A DNA stretch of 47,303 nt, taken from contig NZ_MWLM01000058.1 of NCBI RefSeq assembly GCF_002198665.1, forward strand, positions 1-47,303, in the 5' to 3' direction. The stretch's first letter is position 1. Each line of letters begins with the position of its first letter. A program made the position numbers and the translations under genes. This stretch comes from Novosphingobium sp. B 225 (GTDB taxonomy: Bacteria > Pseudomonadota > Alphaproteobacteria > Sphingomonadales > Sphingomonadaceae). Shown piece by piece: positions 17,825 to 25,304 of this stretch. A model generated the notes under the pieces. The model made no database searches, had not been told where the DNA came from, and saw only the letters and a program-made list of their open reading frames with translations.

Positions 17825-18781
17825 TCAGCTTTGGTTCCTCAATTCGACCAACAGCCCCGCCATGTCGGCAGGCGGCTTGCTTTCAAAGCGCAAGACCGCC
17901 CCCGTGACGGGGTGGATGAAGCCCAGGACTGCGGCGTGCAGCGCCTGCCGGGCGAAGTGAAGCTGGGTGAGGATCGGCCGGAGCCGTGGGGGTGTGCGTC
18001 CATAGACAGGATCGCCCAGTAGCCCATGGCCGATTGACGACATATGAACGCGGACCTGGTGGGTTCGCCCGGTTTCCAGCCGGCATTCGATCAGCGCGGC
18101 GCCCGTGAAGGCTTCAACCAGCCGGTAATGCGTTACCGCGTGTTTGCCGCGCTTGTTGAGCTCGTGCAGTACCGCCATTTTCTTGCGGTCGTGATCCGAT
18201 CGTCCGATTTGCCCGCGCACCGTTCCCGCAGGCGGGACAGGCACCCCGGCAACAATCGCGAAATAGGCGCGCTCGATCGTATGATCGGCAAATTGCCGGG
18301 CCAGGCCTTCGTGGGCCTTGTCGGTCTTGGCTACCACCAGCAATCCGGACGTTTCCTTGTCGATCCGGTGCACGATCCCCGGCCGAACTACCCCGCCAAT
18401 CCCCGATAGCTGACCCTTGCAATGATGGAGCAAGGCGTTGACCAGCGTACCGTCCAGGTTCCCGGCCGCCGGGTGGACCACCAAACCCGCGGGCTTGTCG
18501 ATCACGATCAGGTGCTCGTCCTCGAACACGATGGTCAGGGGAATGTCCTGGGCCTGCGCTTCGGCCGGAGAGGCGGCGGGCACATCGATTTCAAACGGGG
18601 TTTCGGCGGCGAGTTTGAGGCTGGCCTGCGCGGCTGGCTTTCCATTCAGCCGCACCCGGCCTTCGCCCAGCAAGGCCTTGATCCGTTCGCGCGACAGCCC
18701 GCTCGCATCGGCCAGAGCCTTGTCCAGCCGCTGGCCATCTGCGCCGGTCACGCCGGAAATGATGGAATTCCCCCCGTTCAT
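17825..18781 (-). CDS. rluD: 23S rRNA pseudouridine synthase, RluD/RluA family
   Basis: 318-aa enzyme that isomerises uridines in 23S rRNA (RluD modifies helix 69). An N-terminal S4 RNA-binding domain (about residues 17-65: GQRLDKALADASGLSRERIKALLGEGRVRLNG) precedes the catalytic domain. The signature HRIDKETSGLLV has catalytic D141, and RAYFAIVAG and GRTHQVRVHM follow. The start ATG at 18781 gives MNGGNSIISG; it is only 10 bases from the divergent JAMM gene start, and the longer in-frame ORF would run antisense through that gene. The RluD versus RluA/RluC assignment is by overall length and S4 domain, so the exact target is less certain than the family. Confidence 0.9.
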   Translation of the reverse strand: MNGGNSIISGVTGADGQRLDKALADASGLSRERIKALLGEGRVRLNGKPAAQASLKLAAETPFEIDVPAASPAEAQAQDIPLTIVFEDEHLIVIDKPAGLVVHPAAGNLDGTLVNALLHHCKGQLSGIGGVVRPGIVHRIDKETSGLLVVAKTDKAHEGLARQFADHTIERAYFAIVAGVPVPPAGTVRGQIGRSDHDRKKMAVLHELNKRGKHAVTHYRLVEAFTGAALIECRLETGRTHQVRVHMSSIGHGLLGDPVYGRTPPRLRPILTQLHFARQALHAAVLGFIHPVTGAVLRFESKPPADMAGLLVELRNQS

Positions 18782-18791
18782 TGCTAGCAAG

Positions 18792-19193
18792 ATGGGCATG
18801 GACCCTGTGCTGACAAGTGGCATCTTGGCCACACTGCTGGAAGAAGCGGCAAAGGCGCATCCGCTGGAATGCTGCGGGCTGTTGCTGGGGCAGGGCGCGC
18901 GGGTGGAGGAGGCACGCCCGGCGGCCAATGTGCACCCCGATCCGGCCCGCCATTTCGAAATCGATCCCGCCGCGCTGATCGTCGCCCACCGCGCGGCGCG
19001 GGGCGGCGGGCCGCAGGTGCTGGGCTATTACCACTCCCACCCCACCGGGCTGGCAGAACCATCCGCTACCGACCGGGCCATGGCCAGCGGCGATGGCCGG
19101 ATCTGGGCGATTGTCGCGGGATCCGGGGTGCAATTGTGGCGCGATGGAGCGGATGGATTTCAACCGCTTCCCCTGCGACTCGCGGCAGGGTAA
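18792..19193 (+). CDS. JAMM/MPN (Mov34-PAD-1 type, M67) zinc metalloprotease
   Basis: 133-aa single-domain protein with a complete JAMM active site: E26 in LECCGLLLG, H81 and H83 in YYHSHPTG, then S91 and D94, matching E-(x)n-H-x-H-x7-S-x2-D. Bacterial members are deconjugating or sulfur-carrier processing peptidases; the physiological substrate here is unknown. Two ATG codons (18792 and 18798) are possible and neither has a strong ribosome-binding site. It is divergent from rluD with only 10 bases between start codons, so the promoters must overlap coding sequence. chpT follows 28 bases downstream in the same direction. Confidence 0.88.
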   Translation: MGMDPVLTSGILATLLEEAAKAHPLECCGLLLGQGARVEEARPAANVHPDPARHFEIDPAALIVAHRAARGGGPQVLGYYHSHPTGLAEPSATDRAMASGDGRIWAIVAGSGVQLWRDGADGFQPLPLRLAAG

Positions 19194-19221
19194 GGGAAGG
19201 CAAATCGAACAGGGACCCTTG

Positions 19222-19863
19222 ATGACCGACACTTCGCTTGATCTCGCCGCACTGCTCTGTTCGCGGCTGTGCCATGACCTGCTCAGCCCGGTGGGCGCGC
19301 TCAGCAACGGGCTGGAACTCCTCGCCGAGGAGAAAGACCCCGAAATGCGCAAGCGCTGCATGGAGCTACTGGAACAGTCGGCCCGGATCAGTGCGGACAA
19401 GCTGAAGTTCTTCCGGCTGGCCTTTGGCGCGGCGGGGGGCTTTGGCGAGCAAGTGGCGGTCGAGGAACCGCGCGCGCTGGTCGATGCGCTGGTAGCCAAC
19501 AACGAACGGATCACGGTGCAGTGGGCGTTGGGGGTGGCGACTATGCCCAAGCCGGCGGTCAAGGTGCTGCTCAACCTTGCGGCGATCGGGATCGATGCGC
19601 TGATCCGGGGCGGGACGCTGGATGTCGGCGCGGAAAGCCGCGACGGGGCGAGCGAAATCGTGATCCGCGCCTCTGGCCCGCGCATCGCTTTCGATCCGGA
19701 AGTGGGCAAGGCCCTGTCGGGCGAAATGCCCACCGACGGCCTGTCCAGCCGTACCGCTCCTGCCTGGATGATAGCCCAGATCGCGGCGGGGCAGGGCGGC
19801 GGCCTGCAATATGCGCTCAGCGAGGACGCGCTGGTGATGGGCGCGGTGCTGCCGGAAGGGTGA
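19222..19863 (+). CDS. chpT: Histidine phosphotransferase ChpT
   Basis: 213-aa ChpT-type phosphotransfer protein. In alphaproteobacteria it relays phosphate from the hybrid kinase CckA to CtrA and CpdR, controlling cell cycle, motility and GTA production. The DHp-like helix contains the phosphoryl-accepting H18 in RLCHDLLSPVGALSNGLELL. A second long helix ends in DKLKFFRLAFGAAGG, and the rest is the degenerate HATPase-like domain that lacks ATP-binding G-boxes. The start is the ATG giving MTDTSLDLAA; upstream in-frame sequence overlaps the JAMM gene. The AmpD-like gene follows after 13 bases. Confidence 0.9.
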   Translation: MTDTSLDLAALLCSRLCHDLLSPVGALSNGLELLAEEKDPEMRKRCMELLEQSARISADKLKFFRLAFGAAGGFGEQVAVEEPRALVDALVANNERITVQWALGVATMPKPAVKVLLNLAAIGIDALIRGGTLDVGAESRDGASEIVIRASGPRIAFDPEVGKALSGEMPTDGLSSRTAPAWMIAQIAAGQGGGLQYALSEDALVMGAVLPEG

Positions 19864-19876
19864 TGGGGAGGCTTTA

Positions 19877-20578
19877 TTGACCGAACTGATCCACTTCGAA
19901 GCGCCATCGCCCAACTGGAATGAGCGCAAGCTGCCCATTTCAATGGTGGTGCTGCACTACACGGGTATGCAGAGCGCAGAGGCGGCGTTGGCGCAATTGT
20001 GCGATCCGGGCAAGGAAGTGTCCGCGCACTATCTGATCGAGGAGGACGGATCCGTCCACCGCCTGGTTCGCGAGGACCGCCGCGCCTGGCACGCCGGGCG
20101 CAGTTCCTGGCGCGGGATCACCGATATCAATTCGGCCTCGATCGGGATCGAACTGGTCAATCCCGGCCACGAATTCGGCTATCGTCCGTTCCCTGACGCC
20201 CAGATGGAGGCACTGCTGCCGCTGCTGGCCGACATGGTTCAGCGCCACGACATTCCCCGCGCCAACGTGGTCGGCCATTCCGACGTGGCGCCTGCGCGCA
20301 AGGAAGATCCGGGTGAATTGTTCGACTGGGACCTGCTCGCCGCCCACCGCCTCGCCCTCAAGACCCCGCGGGTGACCATGCCCAGCCCGTTCGAAAACGA
20401 CGGTGCGTTCTTTCTGGCGCTGGAACGGTTCGGCTATGACATCTCCGATCAACCCGCCGCCATGCGCGCCTTCCAGCGCCGCTGGCGGCCGCATATCATC
20501 GACGGGCTGGTCGACGGGGAATGCTCGGCAATCCTGTTCGCGCTGCTGCTGGATAGGGACGAAGGGCGGACGCGCTAA
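19877..20578 (+). CDS. AmpD-like N-acetylmuramoyl-L-alanine amidase (Amidase_2 + peptidoglycan-binding)
   Basis: 233-aa zinc amidase cleaving the MurNAc-L-Ala bond in peptidoglycan or anhydro-muropeptides. The Amidase_2 domain (about residues 15-150) shows H27 in VVLHYTG, catalytic E92 in SIGIELVNPG, H134 in VVGHSDVAPARKEDPG and D144, the usual metal/catalytic set. A short C-terminal peptidoglycan-binding-like domain is at about 175-228 (AMRAFQRRWRPHIIDGLVD). There is no signal peptide, which suggests a cytoplasmic recycling enzyme. The start codon appears to be TTG: it is preceded by GGGAGG at 6 bases and no ATG is available before the conserved domain. Downstream is a hairpin and then rnpB. 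Confidence 0.9.
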   Translation: MTELIHFEAPSPNWNERKLPISMVVLHYTGMQSAEAALAQLCDPGKEVSAHYLIEEDGSVHRLVREDRRAWHAGRSSWRGITDINSASIGIELVNPGHEFGYRPFPDAQMEALLPLLADMVQRHDIPRANVVGHSDVAPARKEDPGELFDWDLLAAHRLALKTPRVTMPSPFENDGAFFLALERFGYDISDQPAAMRAFQRRWRPHIIDGLVDGECSAILFALLLDRDEGRTR

Positions 20579-20584
20579 AGACGA

Positions 20585-20619
20585 CCCTTTCCATTTGTGC
20601 TTCGCAAAAATGGAGAGGG
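20585..20619 (+). terminator. Long hairpin after the amidase gene (terminator or repeat)
   Basis: CCCTTTCCATTT (20585-20596) pairs with AAATGGAGAGGG (20608-20619), 12 bp with one G-U, around an 11-nt loop. No T-tract follows. A related TCCATTT-containing hairpin lies just after rnpB. Confidence 0.5.
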
Positions 20620-20688
20620 ATTAATGGCAAGGGCGTAGCGCCCTCCGCCATCCTTGCCTCGCACCGTTCAATCCCCTACAGCCCGCCC

Positions 20689-21124
<436 letters not shown>

Positions 21125-21130
21125 TTTGAC

Positions 21131-21163
21131 CTTCTCCATTTCGGCCAATCAGAAATGTAGAAG
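21131..21163 (+). terminator. Hairpin after rnpB
   Basis: CTTCTCCATTTC (21131-21142) pairs with GAAATGTAGAAG (21152-21163), 11 of 12 positions, around a 9-nt loop. It lies 7 bases after the P1 helix and before convergent accC. There is no strong T-tract, so terminator function is probable but unproven. Confidence 0.45.
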
Positions 21164-21184
21164 TGTCAGCGGAGCAGCCGAATT

Positions 21185-22534
21185 TTAACCGGCGCGCGTC
21201 GCCAGCCACTCTTCCAACCATTTGATCGTGTAGTCGCCGTGGATGAAATCAGGCTCGTTCATCAGCGCCTGGTGCAGCGGGATGCTGGTCTTAACGCCGC
21301 CGATTACCATTTCTTCCAGCGCGCGCTTCAGGCGCATGATGCAGCCTTCGCGGCTGCGGCCCGAAACGATCAGCTTCGCGATCATCGAATCGTAGTAAGG
21401 CGGAATCTTGTACCCGGCATAGAGCCCGCTATCGACGCGCACGTGCATGCCGCCCGCCGCGTGATAGTTCTGCACCAGACCCGGTGAGGGGGCAAAAGTC
21501 CACGGATCTTCAGCATTGATCCGGCATTCGATCGCATGGCCTTTGAATTCGATGTCTTCCTGAGCGACTGACAGAGGCTTGCCATCGGCAATCCGGATCT
21601 GCTCGCGCACCAGATCGACCCCGGTGATCGCTTCGGTAACGGGATGCTCCACCTGCAGCCGGGTGTTCATTTCGATGAAATAGAACTCGCCATTTTCCCA
21701 CAGGAACTCGATCGTGCCCGCGCCGCGATAGCCCATATCGGCCATGGCTTTGGAAACGATCCCGCCCATGCGGTCCCGCTCTGCCGGGCTGATGACGGGC
21801 GAGGGAGCTTCTTCCAGCACTTTCTGGTGGCGGCGCTGCAGGCTGCAATCGCGCTCACCCAGATGGATCGCGTTGCCTTCGCCATCGCCAAACACCTGGA
21901 ATTCGATGTGGCGCGGATTACCGAGGTACTTTTCGATATAGACTGTGGCGTCGCCAAACGCGGCCTTGGCCTCAGTCCCGGCCTGCGCGATCAGCGTTTC
22001 CAGCTCGTCCGGGCCGTTGCAAACTTTCATGCCCCGGCCGCCGCCACCGCTGGCAGCTTTGATAATCACCGGATAGCCGGCCGCTTCGGCAATTTGCTTG
22101 GCTTCAGCAATTTCGCTGACTGCGCCGTCCGACCCTGGGACCAGTGGCAGGCCCAGCGCACCGGCGGTGCGCTTGGCCTCAATCTTGTCACCCATGGTCC
22201 GGATGTGTTCGGGCTTGGGACCGATAAAAGTGATCCCGTGTGCTTCGACAATGTCCGCGAACTGAGCGTTTTCGGACAGGAAGCCATAACCGGGATGGAT
22301 TGCATCGGCGTGGGTGATCTCCGCCGCGGAAATGATCGCAGCAACATTTAGGTAGCTGTCTTTGGCCGCCGGAGGGCCAATGCAGACAGCGTGATCGGCC
22401 AGCCGCACATGCATGGCATCGGCATCGGCGGTTGAATGAACCGCGACCGTTTCAATGCCCATTTCGTGCGCTGCGCGGTGAATGCGCAGCGCAATCTCGC
22501 CGCGGTTGGCGATCAGGATCCGGGAGATGCCCAC
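21185..22534 (-). CDS. accC: Acetyl-CoA carboxylase, biotin carboxylase subunit
   Basis: 449-aa ATP-grasp enzyme that carboxylates biotin on AccB, the first step of fatty acid synthesis. Length equals the E. coli enzyme. Landmarks: [19 protein letters not shown] at the N-terminus, [11 protein letters not shown], the glycine-rich ATP loop [27 protein letters not shown], and the active-site segment [14 protein letters not shown]. The start is taken as GTG at 22534 ([12 protein letters not shown]) because AAGGAC lies at a suitable distance and the family begins there; an in-frame ATG further upstream lies inside accB. It follows accB by 13 bases in the same operon. Confidence 0.97.
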   Translation of the reverse strand: MGISRILIANRGEIALRIHRAAHEMGIETVAVHSTADADAMHVRLADHAVCIGPPAAKDSYLNVAAIISAAEITHADAIHPGYGFLSENAQFADIVEAHGITFIGPKPEHIRTMGDKIEAKRTAGALGLPLVPGSDGAVSEIAEAKQIAEAAGYPVIIKAASGGGGRGMKVCNGPDELETLIAQAGTEAKAAFGDATVYIEKYLGNPRHIEFQVFGDGEGNAIHLGERDCSLQRRHQKVLEEAPSPVISPAERDRMGGIVSKAMADMGYRGAGTIEFLWENGEFYFIEMNTRLQVEHPVTEAITGVDLVREQIRIADGKPLSVAQEDIEFKGHAIECRINAEDPWTFAPSPGLVQNYHAAGGMHVRVDSGLYAGYKIPPYYDSMIAKLIVSGRSREGCIMRLKRALEEMVIGGVKTSIPLHQALMNEPDFIHGDYTIKWLEEWLATRAG

Positions 22535-22547
22535 TGGCGTGCTGTCC

Positions 22548-23030
22548 TTACGCGATGACGACCAGCGGCTGGTCGAATTCGACCGGCTGGGCATTGTCGA
22601 CCAGGATGGCCTTTACTGTTCCGGCGCCGGGCGCTGTGATCGGGTTCATCACTTTCATCGCTTCCACGATCACCAGCGTGTCGCCGGCTTTGACCTGTTG
22701 ACCCACCGAAACAAACGGAGCTGCGCCAGGTTCGGATGAGAGATAGACTGTACCGACCATGGGGGATTTGACGGCGTTGGGATCTTCCGCCGGGGCAGCT
22801 GCTTGCGCTGCAGGCGCCACGGAGGCTGGAGCGGCGAGAGGGGCGGGAGCGGCTACGGCGTGAACCGGCGCGGCGGCTGTCAGCTGGCGCGCCACTTTGA
22901 TCTTGCGATCGCCGTCCTCGACCTCGATTTCGGAAAGGCCGGTTTCGGCCAGCAGCTCGGCCAGTTCGCGAACCAGCTTGCTATCGATGTTCATGCCGCC
23001 GTTCCGGCTGGCGCCCTTAACGTCGCTCAT
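22548..23030 (-). CDS. accB: Acetyl-CoA carboxylase, biotin carboxyl carrier protein
   Basis: 160-aa carrier. The N-terminal helix region ([21 protein letters not shown]) is joined by an Ala/Pro-rich linker at about residues 51-85 to the biotinyl domain. This ends with the biotin attachment motif EAMKVMNP (K126). The [20 protein letters not shown] stretch contains the BCCP thumb region. It precedes accC in the same operon. The start MSDVKG is followed by an alternative ATG (MNIDSK) 12 codons later that cannot be excluded. Confidence 0.96.
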   Translation of the reverse strand: MSDVKGASRNGGMNIDSKLVRELAELLAETGLSEIEVEDGDRKIKVARQLTAAAPVHAVAAPAPLAAPASVAPAAQAAAPAEDPNAVKSPMVGTVYLSSEPGAAPFVSVGQQVKAGDTLVIVEAMKVMNPITAPGAGTVKAILVDNAQPVEFDQPLVVIA

Positions 23031-23153
23031 GCGCGTCCTCGTTGTTATGCATCACGCCGCCTATGCGCGGGGGCGCGATGAGAGGCAAGGGGCGAATCGG
23101 CACTTTTGCCCCGCGCAGGCCCCGGCGACCTGCGCCAGAGCGTCAGCATGCAG

Positions 23154-23456
23154 TCAGGATTCGGTAGGCGGCGGGGCGTTTTCGCCGGGATGTTCAGGGT
23201 TCTGGACCTGCGGATAGTCTTCACCGTCCTCGGGTGCCTCGGTGGTCACGGTCGGCGTGGGGGTAGCGACCTTGGCAGCGGCTTTTTCTGCCCGCTGCGC
23301 TGCTGCTTCGGCGCGCGAAGCGGCGGCATTGATCGCCGCGATTTTTTCCGATCCTTCGGTATCGCGGCCGGAGCAGCCAGCCAACATAGGCACGACAAGT
23401 CCGGCCGCGAACAGTGCAGCTGTGGTTCTTGCCTTCAAACCCTGTTTCAACGCCAC
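23154..23456 (-). CDS. Small lipoprotein of unknown function
   Basis: 100-aa protein with a lipoprotein signal peptide ending in the lipobox LAGC (C28) when started at GTG 23456. A GGGGAG site lies 7-12 bases upstream of that GTG. After the cysteine there is a charged Ala/Glu/Lys stretch likely to be a short helix or coiled coil (about residues 38-68). It is followed by a Pro/Thr/Glu-rich disordered tail. No family recognised. It would be anchored in the periplasm by lipidation. It stands downstream of the holin-like gene on the same strand. Confidence 0.7.
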   Translation of the reverse strand: MALKQGLKARTTAALFAAGLVVPMLAGCSGRDTEGSEKIAAINAAASRAEAAAQRAEKAAAKVATPTPTVTTEAPEDGEDYPQVQNPEHPGENAPPPTES

Positions 23457-23558
23457 GTTTCGGCTCCCCGGGCACGCGGATAGGTACAAGTGCGCGCCGT
23501 TCCGAAACCGAGCTATAAAGACAAAAGATTACTCGAAAATAACCAAACGTTTTACAGC

Positions 23559-23972
23559 CTACTTGTCGCTGCCAGCCACTTTGCCCCACTGCCGCGCGGC
23601 GGTGTAGCCAAGGTAGCCAGTGCCGAATAGCGCATAGAGCGGCTCGGGCAGGCCGGACAGGTATGCATTCATGCCCTGAGCGATGGCAATGGCCGTATCG
23701 GGCCGGAATGCGCCAATCAGGCCCATCGGCAGGGCCCACAGCAGCAAGACGTACATCACATAGAGGAAACTGGGTCTGGCGCGACTGGTCCATGGATCAT
23801 GTGAATTGGCTTCGGCGACAATCGCGGAAAGTTGGGTCTGGATTTCGGCCAGAGCTTGCGAGCCCTGCAATTGCAGCAGTTCCAGTTTGGCCTTTTCGCG
23901 TGCGGCCTTGTCCGGGATCACTTTGTCGATGATCGATACGATTGGTCCGATCAGGGCATCAAGAATGGGCAT
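23559..23972 (-). CDS. GTA-type three-TM holin family protein
   Basis: 137-aa protein starting MPILDALIGPIVSIIDKVIPD. A hydrophobic N-terminal segment and amphipathic charged helix (DKAAREKAKLELLQLQG) are followed by two membrane segments (SFLYVMYVLLLWALPMGLIGAF and the LPEPLYALFGTGYLGYTAA region). This architecture and the RPSFLYVMYVLLLW stretch match the holin family named for gene-transfer-agent release (GTA_holin_3TM). The start has AAGGAT upstream; an ATG 7 codons earlier is possible. It stands apart from any GTA structural genes in this window, but only about 1.3 kb from the CIS operon. Function as a lysis or release factor is inferred from the family. Confidence 0.75.
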   Translation of the reverse strand: MPILDALIGPIVSIIDKVIPDKAAREKAKLELLQLQGSQALAEIQTQLSAIVAEANSHDPWTSRARPSFLYVMYVLLLWALPMGLIGAFRPDTAIAIAQGMNAYLSGLPEPLYALFGTGYLGYTAARQWGKVAGSDK

Positions 23973-24087
23973 TGCTAGATCCTTTGGTGTCATAGGGGCG
24001 GTCTATATAACCAAAATGGTTCGTGTAGGAAAACGCTTGCGCCTCGCCACCGACTTGGCAACGCTCGCCGCAACAGGGGAGGCAGTG

Positions 24088-24864
24088 ATGGACAATATTC
24101 GAATCGAAATCAGCGGCGGGGTTCGTCGAATCACGCTCAATCGCCCGCAGTCGCTCAATGCGATCACACCGGACATGCATGACGAACTGGAAGCGGCCTT
24201 TAATCAGTTCGCCGCCAATGCCGATGAGTTCGTCTGTGTGGTTACGGGGGAGGGCCGCGCGTTCTGCGCCGGGACCGACTTGAAGGCTGTGGTCGCGTCA
24301 GGCGGACATCGCAGCTATCCTGATCATGGTTATGCCGGGATCGTCGAACGGTTCGATTGTCCCAAACCGATCATTGCCGCAGTCAACGGGCTGGCGCTGG
24401 GCGGCGGGTTTGAGCTGGCTCTGGCCTGCGATTTGATTCTGGCGAGTGACGAGGCAAGCTTTGGCTTGCCCGAGCCGCTGGTTGGCGCGGTGGCGCTGGG
24501 CGGCGGAGTTCACCGGCTGGCGCGGGAGATTGGGCAAAAGCAGGCGCTGGGCATGATCCTCACGTCGCGCCGGGTCCCCGCTACAGAAGGGCTGCGGCTT
24601 GGCTTCGTCAATGAAGTGGTACCTGCAAGCGAGCTAGACACAGCTGTCACGCGTTGGTGTGCGGAGATACTGGCCGCATCCCCGATGTCGATCCGCGCGT
24701 CGAAGGAAATGGTCTATCGCGGGTTGAACGAGCCGAGCCTTGCCGCAGCGCTCAGCAGTCAGGAGGCCTATCCCGCCTATCAGGCCTGGCGCGCCAGCGA
24801 CGATGCCCGCGAAGGACCGCGCGCCTTTGCCGAAAAGCGCAAGCCAGTGTGGCAAGGTAAGTAG
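24088..24864 (+). CDS. Enoyl-CoA hydratase/isomerase family protein
   Basis: 258-aa crotonase-fold enzyme. The oxyanion-hole motifs are CAGTDLKAV (about residues 65-73) and GLALGGGFELALACDL (about 103-118). ASFGLPEPLVGAVALGGGVHRLAREIG follows, where the first position after GLPE is the usual site of a catalytic glutamate. A C-terminal FAEKRKPVWQGK tail is typical of hydratases. GGGGAGG upstream decides the start MDNIRIE; the longer in-frame ORF overlaps the divergent holin gene. The family acts in fatty-acid or aromatic-acid beta-oxidation; the substrate is not assignable. It is the last conventional gene before the CIS operon. Confidence 0.92.
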   Translation: MDNIRIEISGGVRRITLNRPQSLNAITPDMHDELEAAFNQFAANADEFVCVVTGEGRAFCAGTDLKAVVASGGHRSYPDHGYAGIVERFDCPKPIIAAVNGLALGGGFELALACDLILASDEASFGLPEPLVGAVALGGGVHRLAREIGQKQALGMILTSRRVPATEGLRLGFVNEVVPASELDTAVTRWCAEILAASPMSIRASKEMVYRGLNEPSLAAALSSQEAYPAYQAWRASDDAREGPRAFAEKRKPVWQGK

Positions 24865-25304
24865 CACATTCGAAGGCCAGGCGGATGCTCGACCGATGAT
24901 CAAATTCACAGGACAAGCTGATTGGTCCACCCTGCCAACTGTGTGAAAATTCGCACAACTCGTCCTGAGCAAGGATCGGTGAGTCGGGCTTGCAGTGTGC
25001 CTGAGCAATCCCATTTGCTCTGCCTTAGCGACTGAATCTATGGTTAATTTCAAGTTGCGAGTGCCCGGGCGGAGCGCTTTGCGCTCAAACAGATAGCTCG
25101 CTAACGCGCGGCCAAACCTCGGATTATAGGGATTTTTCCGTTTGCCAGCGCTCCGTAGACCTGCGTAGCATTACCCCTGTCGAACGAGTCGCGCTGGCAA
25201 GATTGCCAGGCGTGACGCTCTGATCGGAGACCTACTCCGACAGACCTCTGGGTCGCTCTTCCCGAACTCCGGCCGTGATGCCGGACTGACTGGAGTTGCG
25301 AACA
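24865..25304 (+). promoter_or_regulatory. Structured 440-base leader of the CIS operon
   Basis: No gene is visible. The stretch is rich in palindromes: GAGCGC-TTT-GCGCTC at 25072-25086, and a 16-bp palindrome CTGGCAAGATTGCCAG at 25194-25209. A third copy of the half-site TTGCCAG is at 25142-25148 (the 9-mer TTGCCAGCG at 25142-25150 is the inverse of 25192-25200). Near the start codon, hairpin TCCGGC/GCCGGA (25268-25273 with 25280-25285) competes with pairing AACTCC/GGAGTT (25265-25270 with 25292-25297). It must contain the operon promoter unless read-through from the hydratase gene occurs. No confident -35/-10 pair was identified. Confidence 0.55.

Noticed and set aside
23559..24864. Gene transfer agent cluster around the holin
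   Set aside because: Only the holin-like gene is present; neighbours are a lipoprotein and an enoyl-CoA hydratase, with no GTA capsid or terminase genes.
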